64,000 nucleotides of DNA from Phenylobacterium sp. (GTDB lineage: Bacteria; Pseudomonadota; Alphaproteobacteria; Caulobacterales; Caulobacteraceae). The notes beneath the pieces were generated by a model. The model was not told the DNA's origin and did not search any database. It was given only the letters and a program-made list of their open reading frames with translations. Below, in pieces: positions 33,218 to 40,876 of this stretch. Position 1 is the first letter of the stretch; every line of letters starts with the position of its first letter. The stretch lies in the NCBI RefSeq assembly GCF_030698145.1, contig NZ_JAUYNW010000046.1, positions 1 through 64,000 of the forward strand, read 5' to 3'. The translations under genes and the position numbers were made by a program.

Positions 33218-35179
33218 TTAGGTGCCCGGGTTCATGTAGAGGCCGCGGTGATCGATGGCCTTCACGCCGAAGTCGAGGCGCGCCTTGAACTCCATCCCAT
33301 CGACTTCGAAACCGACGCGCTCCTCCATGAACACGCCGTCGTCGCCTTCCAGGTAGGCGTACTCGATCGTGTCGACCATGCTCGGGTCGGCCGCCGTGAA
33401 CCAGGGCGTAGCGCCCGAGCTGCGGTTGAGCCGGGACTCCACGATCAGGCTCATGGAGTCGGCGAAGACGTTCACGTCGCCCGTCGTCGTGGCCTGGATG
33501 CCCGACAGGATTTTCTGACCCGCCACCCGATCCTTACGGCCGACCAGCAGGAACTTCGGCGCGAGGTTCAACTGTTCCCCGCCGATGCCCACCTGGTTGC
33601 CCATGGCCACGTCGCTGGCGTTGAGCGTGCTTTCGGAGATCGCGCCGCCCGCTCCCGCCAGATTGCCGTGGGTCGCGTGGAAGAGAGCCACGCCGTCGGC
33701 CATGTTCGGGTTGGCGATGAGCGGCGCATAGGCCGCGTCGGATTCGAACCGGGCCGCCGCCGCACCGAACATCTGCGGGATGCGGGTGAAGGCGTCCAGA
33801 TCGTCGTTGATCAGGACTTGGCGGGTGATCGCGAAGCGGCGGCCATAGGTGGCCAGGGCGTAGACTTCCTTGCCCTCGCCGATGGTCCCCATCTTGAACG
33901 CACCGCCCTCCGGAACCAGCAGGAAGGCCGGCGCCGTGCCGAGCTGCAGGCGGGAGATTTGCTTGAAGTCCGGAGCCGTCGCGCGGCGCTGCCAGGCCTT
34001 GAAGGTCTGCGGCGCTTCCTCGTAGCCCCGGCGCAGGGTCGCGCCGGCCACGTTCGACAGCACGTGGGGGAAGTCCGACGTCGAATGGATGCGCAGCGCC
34101 AGGTCGGCCAGCTCGCGCTTGCCAAGGCCCCGCACCTTCTCGCCGTTCTCTTCCAAGTTCCGGCGCGCCATCTCCAGCAGGCTCATCCCCCGCCATTCGC
34201 GGGCGGCCGGGGTCAGCTCCTGGCTCGGGTCGTGGCGGTGCGCCAGGGCGCTGGCGATCGCCTCCCGCATCGTGTCGCGCTCATCGACATTGATGCGGAC
34301 ACCCGAATGGGCGGGTTGCAGCGGGGCCTGGGTCCGCTGGGCGTCGGCGGCCGTGCGCAGGAGGTGCGAACGCGCCGCTTCCGGGGTCATGTCCGTCGCC
34401 CAGGTGCGGGCCTGGACGGCGATGGCGTCGCCGAAGGCGCGGGCGTCCTCGACGAACGACAGGGCCTCGGCCGGGGTCATGCGAGCGCCGCTCGCATCGG
34501 CCGCCGGAGCCGGAACGGGCGCGGGCGCGGGAGCCGGCGGCGCGACCGGATCGGCGCGGTTCAGAGGAGCCGGCGCGGGGCCGGGGTTGACGATATCTTC
34601 CGGGTCCATGTGCCGGTTCTCCGTTGTGATGATGACGCAGGGGTTCAATCCATCGTCCGACCGGACCCCTGCATCCGGGTCGGCTGGAACGGGACAAAGG
34701 GAGACTTCCAGAAGCTCCCATCGGGTGGCGGTGTAGACCGGGTAATCACCCTCCTTGTGTTCGGTCAGGGTGAGTTCCGTGATCCGGTAGCCGATGCTCA
34801 CGCCCTTCACGTTGCCGGCGGCGACGTCTCCTTCCGCCGAGCGGGCCGGGTCGGAATCGCCGAACTTGACGGGCAGGACGAGTTGGCCGGCGTCGAACCG
34901 GGCGCCGGTGACGACGCCGAGCTGGTCCTTCACGCTCCAACGCGAATGGCTGTCCAGCAGCGGGCAGACGCCCTTCTCGACGCGGCCCAGGTCGACGGCC
35001 GACGCAGAGATGTCGAGGACTTCCCAGTAGTAGTCGCGGGTCCAGGACCAGCGCAGAACGCGCGTTCCTGTCGCGGCGGTCAGGTCGACGGTGTGCTTGT
35101 CCGGGTCGTAGCTGGTGGCCTGGGACTCACGACGCTGCACCGCGAGGCGGACCTCGCGCCGAATTTGGATCGCCGACAT
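33218..35179 (-). CDS. prohead protease / major capsid protein fusion
   Basis: 653 residues joining two genes that are usually separate. The N-terminal ~190 residues form a prohead protease (LLDSHSRWSVKDQLGVVTGA around residues 74-93, then NVKGVSIGYRITELTL). A Pro/Ala-rich linker follows, from about residue 205 to 235. The capsid domain occupies the rest (RGYEEAPQTFKAWQRRATAP, TRQVLINDDLDAFTRIPQM). The protease must cut itself from the shell protein in this architecture. A dyad copy lies in the linker-encoding DNA (34480-34496). Such fusions are known in alphaproteobacterial prophages. Confidence 0.88.
   Translation of the reverse strand: MSAIQIRREVRLAVQRRESQATSYDPDKHTVDLTAATGTRVLRWSWTRDYYWEVLDISASAVDLGRVEKGVCPLLDSHSRWSVKDQLGVVTGARFDAGQLVLPVKFGDSDPARSAEGDVAAGNVKGVSIGYRITELTLTEHKEGDYPVYTATRWELLEVSLCPVPADPDAGVRSDDGLNPCVIITTENRHMDPEDIVNPGPAPAPLNRADPVAPPAPAPAPVPAPAADASGARMTPAEALSFVEDARAFGDAIAVQARTWATDMTPEAARSHLLRTAADAQRTQAPLQPAHSGVRINVDERDTMREAIASALAHRHDPSQELTPAAREWRGMSLLEMARRNLEENGEKVRGLGKRELADLALRIHSTSDFPHVLSNVAGATLRRGYEEAPQTFKAWQRRATAPDFKQISRLQLGTAPAFLLVPEGGAFKMGTIGEGKEVYALATYGRRFAITRQVLINDDLDAFTRIPQMFGAAAARFESDAAYAPLIANPNMADGVALFHATHGNLAGAGGAISESTLNASDVAMGNQVGIGGEQLNLAPKFLLVGRKDRVAGQKILSGIQATTTGDVNVFADSMSLIVESRLNRSSGATPWFTAADPSMVDTIEYAYLEGDDGVFMEERVGFEVDGMEFKARLDFGVKAIDHRGLYMNPGT
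34480..34496. repeat. dispersed dyad copy 5
   Basis: TGCGAGCGCCGCTCGCA inside the fusion gene, at codons ~228-234 between the protease and capsid domains. Spacing to copy 4 is 5124 bases. Confidence 0.85.
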
Positions 35180-35182
35180 GGA

Positions 35183-36685
35183 TTATTTCCCTTGGTTCGC
35201 GCCGCCGGCGATGTAGCCGACCGCAGCTTGCAGGATGCCGCTGTCCGTCAGACGGCGGGGATCAGTGTCGAAGGCCAGACCTCTCTCGTCCGCCATCCTG
35301 TTGAACTCGGCGATCTCGTCGAGGTGATCGGCGGGCTTTAGGCCCCGTTCCGACAGCGCCTTGGACATCGACTTCAGGCCGCCGCGGATATCCATCTGCT
35401 CGCCGGCGGAATCCTTGATCGGATCGTTCGAACGACGCACCGGGAAGGCGTAGGTCGCCTTGACCTCCAGGAACCGCTTGTCGCCGGTTTCCAGGTACAG
35501 CCGGCGCATCCGGCGGGCGAAGGCCGGCGCGGCGACGAACGGGACCAAGATGTTCTGCTGCACATCGTCCAGGCGGGCGTGGAACGGGTTGGTCAGGGCG
35601 CGCAGGCTGGAATAGTTGGCCTCGCTCGGGTCACCCGTGAGCATGTGGTACGGGATCGTCGTCGCCGAGACGCCCATCAGTTCCTGTTTCATGAGCTGGG
35701 CGCCGCCAACGCTCGTATTGGGATTGAGAACGGTCGCGGTCTCGCCTGGGCGGGCGCGGAACACCATGCCGGGGCGAAGCGTGTCGGGCGATTTCGCCTC
35801 GCCCGGGGCCGGGATCGCCTGACTTGTCGTGTCGTCGAACGGGCTGGTTGGCGTTCCAGCTTCACCAGGCGTCAGGACCAGGGCCAGGCAGGCGGCGACC
35901 TTTTCGCGCACGAGCTGAGCGTCGGCGCAATCGGCGACGTCCCGAAGCGTCGTGGCCACCGGCGCGAGCCAGGAGATGCCCCGGGTCTGGCCGGCGCGGC
36001 GCTCTTCGTAGACGTGGTCGACGTGCGCGGCTTCGAAACGGGTCGACTGGTTCGCGCGGAAGCCGATGTCGCCGGGATGGCGGTCGAAAATCCAGTAGGC
36101 GATCCGGTCGCCGGCGGCGTCGAACTCGACGCCCTGGACGATCAGATTGGAGCCGGCGACGTCGCGGTTCTTCGTGTGGTCGAGGAAGGCGCCTTCCAGG
36201 ACCTTGCAGCGGCCGTCCGGGCCTTTGGCGTCCGGTTGCCAGACGATCAGTGACTCGCCGCCGACCACCATCCCGCTGCAGGCCAGTTTCTGGACGCCAT
36301 AGATGTCCTGGCGACCGTCGACTTTCGAGCCTGCGAACGCGTCCCATTCCTGCTGGGCGCGGGCCTGGACGCCCGGGTCTTCGTGGACGGCGCTGGCGGC
36401 GATCCCGTCGCCCACCAGGTGGGCGGTGAGCTGGATATCGATCGCCGCGGCGTGCTTGTTGTTGCGGACCAGGTCGAAACCGCTGTTGCGGGACTTCTCG
36501 ATCGCGCGGGCGCCCTCGCGGTCGGCGCTGGACGACGGGCGACGCCAATTCTGCGTCCGCCGGCCCGAGGTCGCGACCTCGTAGTCCCGCATCGCCCGCA
36601 CCGCGATGCGTTCGGCGATCCGCCGACGCACCCGCGCGGGATCGAAGGGTTCGATAACCCGGTCCAGGACCTCGCCAAGCGTCAT
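35183..36685 (-). CDS. phage portal protein, lambda family
   Basis: 500 residues. It has the lambda-portal hallmarks: an N-terminal RRTQNWRRPSSSADREGARA segment, NNKHAAAIDIQLTAHLVGDG, and a wing/stem region ending in the ANYSSLRALTNPFHARLDDV motif. It forms the dodecameric DNA-entry vertex. Starts 4 bases after the gpW-like stop and ends 4 bases before the capsid fusion start. Confidence 0.93.
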   Translation of the reverse strand: MTLGEVLDRVIEPFDPARVRRRIAERIAVRAMRDYEVATSGRRTQNWRRPSSSADREGARAIEKSRNSGFDLVRNNKHAAAIDIQLTAHLVGDGIAASAVHEDPGVQARAQQEWDAFAGSKVDGRQDIYGVQKLACSGMVVGGESLIVWQPDAKGPDGRCKVLEGAFLDHTKNRDVAGSNLIVQGVEFDAAGDRIAYWIFDRHPGDIGFRANQSTRFEAAHVDHVYEERRAGQTRGISWLAPVATTLRDVADCADAQLVREKVAACLALVLTPGEAGTPTSPFDDTTSQAIPAPGEAKSPDTLRPGMVFRARPGETATVLNPNTSVGGAQLMKQELMGVSATTIPYHMLTGDPSEANYSSLRALTNPFHARLDDVQQNILVPFVAAPAFARRMRRLYLETGDKRFLEVKATYAFPVRRSNDPIKDSAGEQMDIRGGLKSMSKALSERGLKPADHLDEIAEFNRMADERGLAFDTDPRRLTDSGILQAAVGYIAGGANQGK

Positions 36686-36688
36686 GGC

Positions 36689-36904
36689 CTAATCCCGGCT
36701 GTGCGCGGGCGCGCTGAAGCCGAACTGGCCTTGGCCCGAGGTCGACGCGGAGGCGGCCAGGTCGCGGAAGTGATCGAGGGCCGAGCGGATTTCCTTCACG
36801 CTCCGATAGGTCACGCGCTCGCCGTTCTGTTCGATCGTCAGTTCCCCGGACGCCAGCGCGTTCACCAGGCCGGAGATTTCGGTCGCGTAGTCGGGTGCGG
36901 GCAT
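36689..36904 (-). CDS. gpW-like head-tail joining protein
   Basis: 71 residues, the normal gpW length. The sequence TIEQNGERVTYRSVKEIRSA followed by an LDHFRDLAA helix is the gpW fold signature. It lies between terminase and portal, as in lambda. The start ATG shares a base with the terminase stop. Confidence 0.88.
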   Translation of the reverse strand: MPAPDYATEISGLVNALASGELTIEQNGERVTYRSVKEIRSALDHFRDLAASASTSGQGQFGFSAPAHSRD

Positions 36905-39060
36905 CAGCTAAGCCAGTCCTCTCGGGCAGGAATCCATGGGGTGGACGGCTCTGGCGCGCCCGCCGCCGGCGCAGGTGCGACGGCGAGCGCTGCCCCCGGA
37001 TTGTCAGCCCTCGTGGGGAGAGGCTGCGTCACCGGGATCGGGTTGATCATCCGAGCGACCAGGTCGCCCTGCAGGGGGTCGGGCGAGGCGTAACGATCGG
37101 CCTGTAGGCCCATCCAGTCCGTCTCGGATCGGTTGTCCAAGGCCATCGCCTCGGCCGCGGCGCGGTTGTAGATGCGGCAGTCCAGCCAGTGGTTCTGACG
37201 GCCGCTCTCGACCTTCCACACCCGGCGAGGCTGACCGGCCTTCACTTCCACGACGCAGCTCTCGCTGGTCAGCATGTCGAAGTAGTCGGCGGTCGCGTGA
37301 CGCCCGAAATGGATGCGACCGGGGAGACGTTCGGCCCGCTCGCCCTTCGCCTCTCGCTCGGCGAACTGGATCGAGGCGCGCAGGAACCCGAAGAAGCTGT
37401 ATTTCGCGCCGTAGGTCCCGACGAAGTGGGCGTCCTCACCGGCCTTCTTCTTCCGGCGCTTCACCCGGTTCGATTTGCCCTGGTCGTAGTGGATGGGTTG
37501 GCTGCGGCCGAGGATCGGCAACGTCCAACCATCGCGGCCGAAGATCGGGAGCCGCTTGTGCGATCGGCGGCAGAACGCCTTGGCGGCTTCGGTGTTGTAG
37601 CCGGCGTCGACAACGATCTGATCGAAGCCGTAGGCCTTGCCACCCGGCAGTTCGAAGGTCCGCTTCGCATAGTCCTCGAGGACGGCCCAGGCGCCCTGGC
37701 TGGGGACGTCGGTTGGCCCGGGCAGGAAGCCGTTGTCGAGGCTCCAGTTCTCAAGCCCATAGGCCCATCCGAGGGCTTCGAAGTAGATCCCATCACCTTG
37801 GATGTCGCAGCCCAGCGTGAAGACGACCGGACCCCAGGGCAGTTGATGCTTGTCCCAGTCCTGAGAGCGAAGGACTTCCAGGCTCTCGGCCGGCGGCGCG
37901 TCGCCCTTCAGGGCGAAGACCTCGCCGAGCTGCAGGTTCGTCCAGGTCCGCAGCTTGTTGACGTCGCCCTGCGCGGCCACAAAGCCCGTGCAGAGCGTCG
38001 CCCAGGTCATGAACGCCGTGATGATCCCGGTGATGTGGTAGCCGGGCTGGCGGCCCTTCACATCGCGCGCGCGGGCCTGCTGGAAGTCCTCTTCCGACAT
38101 CACCCGCGGCGGCTTCTCGCCGTCGATCTCCACCGTCGGGACCCATCCGTCGGCGAGCGACATCAGGGCCTTTTCCCAGTGGGCGGCCGGATAGCCGCAG
38201 CAGGGCGATTTCAGGTGGACCTTGGCCGGCTCCCCGTCCGGCCACTTCAGGTCGTCCCACACCGGATCGAACCGGTCGCCGCACTGGCGGCACTTCAGGT
38301 AGAAGCGGCGTTGATCGCTGAGCCCGTAGGCCCGTTCGATCTTCGACGCGCCCTTGTTCGTCGGCGTGCTGATCTTCAGGCGCTTGGCGATGCCCTGGCG
38401 CGTGAAGGTCGTCAGGCGGGCGTCGACCATGCTTTCCGGCGAGCCCTGGTTGTCCAGGTCGTCGGGGAACTGGTCCAGGTCGTCTTCGATCGCGTAGCGG
38501 ATCGAGTGCTGGCGAAGGGTGGCGGCGGAGTTCGCGCCGGCGATCAGCATCCAGCCGCCGCGCTTGAACCGCACCCGTAGCGCCGTGGTCCCGTTTCCCT
38601 CGCGGGAGCGCTTCGGCATGATCGAACCGCGGCGCTCCGGATTGAGTTGCGGCGTGGCCTCGACCATCGGCCAGAACTTCTCGGCCAGCCAATCCTTGGC
38701 CGCCGTGATCGTCGCCTGCACGTACATCAGCGGGCCGGGGGCGACGTCGCTGATGTAGCCGATCCAGTTTTCGGCGGTCACCGAGCCGCCCGACTGGGCG
38801 CATTTGATGATCGGGACTTCGCTCGTCGGATCGAAGGGCGAAAGCTTGTCGTGGATTTCGACCAGGTAGGGCGCGCGGGTCGCGTCGTACTTGCCGGGAT
38901 ACGGGCTGTCGTCGCCGAAGTGGCGGTGCTTGGCCGACCAGTCGGCGACGCTGATCCGGGGCGGCGGGCGGAGCGAGGCGGCGAAGGCCCGGTCGATGCG
39001 AGCGGCGTTCGCATCCAGGACCGGCTCCGCGTAGCCGAAGGGCCGGACGTGCATGTTCAC
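36904..39060 (-). CDS. terminase large subunit, gpA family
   Basis: 718 residues. The N-terminal ATPase begins after ADWSAKHRHFGDDSPYPGKY; the phosphate-binding region IIKCAQSGGSVTAENWIGY is the gpA-type deviant Walker A. A Cys cluster (LKCRQCGD and KSPCCGYP) and the C-terminal nuclease region follow. The motor cuts concatemers and pumps DNA into the prohead. gpA-type terminases usually use cos sites. A dyad copy lies in codons ~16-21. Confidence 0.93.
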   Translation of the reverse strand: MNMHVRPFGYAEPVLDANAARIDRAFAASLRPPPRISVADWSAKHRHFGDDSPYPGKYDATRAPYLVEIHDKLSPFDPTSEVPIIKCAQSGGSVTAENWIGYISDVAPGPLMYVQATITAAKDWLAEKFWPMVEATPQLNPERRGSIMPKRSREGNGTTALRVRFKRGGWMLIAGANSAATLRQHSIRYAIEDDLDQFPDDLDNQGSPESMVDARLTTFTRQGIAKRLKISTPTNKGASKIERAYGLSDQRRFYLKCRQCGDRFDPVWDDLKWPDGEPAKVHLKSPCCGYPAAHWEKALMSLADGWVPTVEIDGEKPPRVMSEEDFQQARARDVKGRQPGYHITGIITAFMTWATLCTGFVAAQGDVNKLRTWTNLQLGEVFALKGDAPPAESLEVLRSQDWDKHQLPWGPVVFTLGCDIQGDGIYFEALGWAYGLENWSLDNGFLPGPTDVPSQGAWAVLEDYAKRTFELPGGKAYGFDQIVVDAGYNTEAAKAFCRRSHKRLPIFGRDGWTLPILGRSQPIHYDQGKSNRVKRRKKKAGEDAHFVGTYGAKYSFFGFLRASIQFAEREAKGERAERLPGRIHFGRHATADYFDMLTSESCVVEVKAGQPRRVWKVESGRQNHWLDCRIYNRAAAEAMALDNRSETDWMGLQADRYASPDPLQGDLVARMINPIPVTQPLPTRADNPGAALAVAPAPAAGAPEPSTPWIPAREDWLS
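38997..39013. repeat. dispersed dyad copy 6
   Basis: TGCGAGCGGCGTTCGCA (one arm mismatch) near the 5' end of the terminase gene. Spacing to copy 5 is 4517 bases. Confidence 0.8.
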
Positions 39061-39064
39061 GCGG

Positions 39065-39673
39065 TCAGTCCTCCGGGGGTTCGTCCTCTTCGTCGTCCAG
39101 CGACGCCAAGGTGTGGTCGGCTTCGCGTTCGGCCCGGGCCTGGTCGTCGATGTCGGCGGCGAGCTGGTCGAACATCGCGTCGAAGGCCTCGCCCAGGATG
39201 GAGATGATCGTCCGAGGCTCAGTCTCGGCCGCCAGGCGCTCGGCGTGCTGCCGGACCAGGGCCAGGGTCCGCTCCCTCACCAGGCGGGCCATGTCGCCGG
39301 CCCGGCGTTCGTACTCGGCCAGCGGGACCAGATTGCCCAGAAGCTGTTCGGTCTCGATCCGGCGGCGGCGAGTCCGCTGCTGCATCTCGTCGAGGCGGGC
39401 GGCCTCGATCGCGGTCGGCGCCGGCGGCGCCCTGGTCGTCTCCGGCTGGGCCGCCGAGGCCTCGCCCTGATCTGACGTGCGAGGCCGTCCCCGCGTCGGG
39501 TCGATCGTGCCCCGGACCAGCAGGTCCGACTTCTCGGCGTCGACCAGTTGCTTGCCCGGGCGGGCGGGATCGGGCGCGAAGACCAGCAGGCCCTTCGCCT
39601 TCCAGTTCGAGACCGCCGGCTTTCCCACCTGGTGGCGGGCGGCGAACTCCGTCTGGCTCATCAGAAGGGCCAT
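39065..39673 (-). CDS. terminase small subunit-like protein
   Basis: 202 residues. The N-terminal winged-helix start (MSQTEFAARHQVGKPAVSNW) resembles lambda Nu1 and DUF1441 proteins. The remainder is charged and helical (RRRRIETEQLLGNLVPLAEY). It ends 4 bases before the large subunit. It recognises the packaging site, which should lie just upstream at about 39.7-39.8 kb. Confidence 0.8.
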   Translation of the reverse strand: MALLMSQTEFAARHQVGKPAVSNWKAKGLLVFAPDPARPGKQLVDAEKSDLLVRGTIDPTRGRPRTSDQGEASAAQPETTRAPPAPTAIEAARLDEMQQRTRRRRIETEQLLGNLVPLAEYERRAGDMARLVRERTLALVRQHAERLAAETEPRTIISILGEAFDAMFDQLAADIDDQARAEREADHTLASLDDEEDEPPED

Positions 39674-39740
39674 GGTTCACCGAGTTCAAATTGAATTCAG
39701 GGCCGGAACTAACGGACTTTCGCGCTCAGCCCCACCGCAT

Positions 39741-39797
39741 AGGGGGCCGCCCCCCTGGGGAGGACCCGCGACCCCTCGCCGAGGGCGGCGGGTCGCG
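39741..39797. other. candidate cos/packaging region with two inverted repeats
   Basis: Immediately upstream of the small terminase gene there is a hairpin AGGGGG-CCGC-CCCCCT (39741-39756). A second inverted repeat, CGCGACCC/GGGTCGCG, spans 39767-39774 and 39790-39797. In lambda-like phages cos lies at this position. The cleavage points cannot be seen from sequence alone. Confidence 0.4.
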
Positions 39798-39845
39798 ACG
39801 GCTCCTTGCTGGGCAAGGGTTTGATGTGAGGTGAGGGCCAATGGA

Positions 39846-39875
39846 AAGCCCGCCTCGGCGGGGCCGGGCGGGCTT
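39846..39875 (-). terminator. hairpin between regulator and terminase
   Basis: A perfect 9-bp stem (AAGCCCGCC, 39846-39854, with GGCGGGCTT, 39867-39875), followed on the minus strand by TTTCCATT. It lies 35 bases after the stop of the 39910 gene and would stop its transcript before the late genes, like lambda tR'. Confidence 0.6.
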
Positions 39876-39909
39876 CAGTCGCAAGTTCAGCGGTGTCCTT
39901 TGTATGAAC

Positions 39910-40620
39910 TTAATGGCCTGCGATTCGCAAGGCCTGAACGATGGCGTCGAGAGCCCGGACCAAGGCGGCCCGGTAGGCCTCCCTCGCGTGGCCGCTGCTG
40001 CCGGCGATCTCGCGCACCGTGCGGCCCTCTCCGGCGATCATCCGCAGGGCATGCAGCTCGCGCCCATCGACCATCGCAGCATTCACCGCGCGCTCCATCT
40101 GGTTGAGCCGGGCCAGGATGTAGACCCGATGCAGCTCAGCGGCACTGCGCTGGACGATCACCGACGATGTCACCTTCCGACCGCCGCCGCCCTGCCCTGC
40201 ATTGCCCAGGCCGCTGGCCAGGCCGCCAGCCTGGGCTTCGTAGCAGAGCCGGAAGGCCAGCCCGCCCTTGGCCTGGTCATCGGTAAGACCCTTGGCCCGA
40301 TGCAGCAGCGCCAGGCCATCGCGGTTCCTGATCCGAATACGTCCATCCACCACCTCAACGCCGAACTCTTCGGCCACGGCCTGCCGAGGGTCGAGGGGGC
40401 CAACCTCACCCACGGCGTCCTCCCGTAGGGCTTGGGCCACCATGCCGGCCTGCCGATAGGCGACCTCATCCTGCTGGGCCACCCGGGCGGCCATGCCCTT
40501 CGGCTCAGCCTGGGCCTTCGCCGCTACGGTCACGGTCAGGCCAGCAGCTCTCGCCGGCTTGGGTACGCCCTTCAAAGCCAGGCGGCGCTTGCGGTTCGAG
40601 AGAGCGTGCGACTTACCCAT
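39910..40620 (-). CDS. putative late-gene regulator with C-terminal HTH
   Basis: 236 residues. The basic N-terminus (MGKSHALSNRKRRLALKGVP) precedes a central VAEEFGVEVVDGRIRIRNRD region. The C-terminal helix-turn-helix-like domain (LRMIAGEGRTVREIAGSSGH) resembles DUF6456-type domains. It lies last in the leftward early operon, just before a terminator and the terminase genes: the position of lambda Q. An antiterminator or late activator role is inference from position; no Q homology is visible. Confidence 0.6.
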   Translation of the reverse strand: MGKSHALSNRKRRLALKGVPKPARAAGLTVTVAAKAQAEPKGMAARVAQQDEVAYRQAGMVAQALREDAVGEVGPLDPRQAVAEEFGVEVVDGRIRIRNRDGLALLHRAKGLTDDQAKGGLAFRLCYEAQAGGLASGLGNAGQGGGGRKVTSSVIVQRSAAELHRVYILARLNQMERAVNAAMVDGRELHALRMIAGEGRTVREIAGSSGHAREAYRAALVRALDAIVQALRIAGH

Positions 40621-40649
40621 GGTGGGCTCCGAAGGGCGATGGGACGACC

Positions 40650-40876
40650 GTTCCGCGAGCGTTCCCGCTGCTGTTCCGGTCTATCTTTCTGAAAGTGTTA
40701 GGAAAAAGAGGTAGCGGAACGGTCGGAACGCATGGAACGCATTGCGCCTGTCCTGCGCCCGCTCGCTTGTGCAGGGGGCCTAGGTGCGTTCCGAGCGTTC
40801 CGGCGTTCCCAGCCGGCGGTTTAGTCAGGCCAATCAAGGTCTCCCCCCGGAACGCCAGTGGGAACGCCGCCGGAAC
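40650..40876. repeat. GGAAC/GTTCC repeat cluster
   Basis: Twelve copies of GGAAC or its complement in 227 bases, many extended to GGAACGC. They lie at 40650, 40661, 40673, 40716, 40725, 40734, 40788, 40797, 40805, 40849, 40861 and 40872. Several are 9-12 bases apart. The cluster spans the gap between the regulator gene and the helicase stop and continues into the helicase 3' end. Possible iterons of the phage replication origin. Confidence 0.7.
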
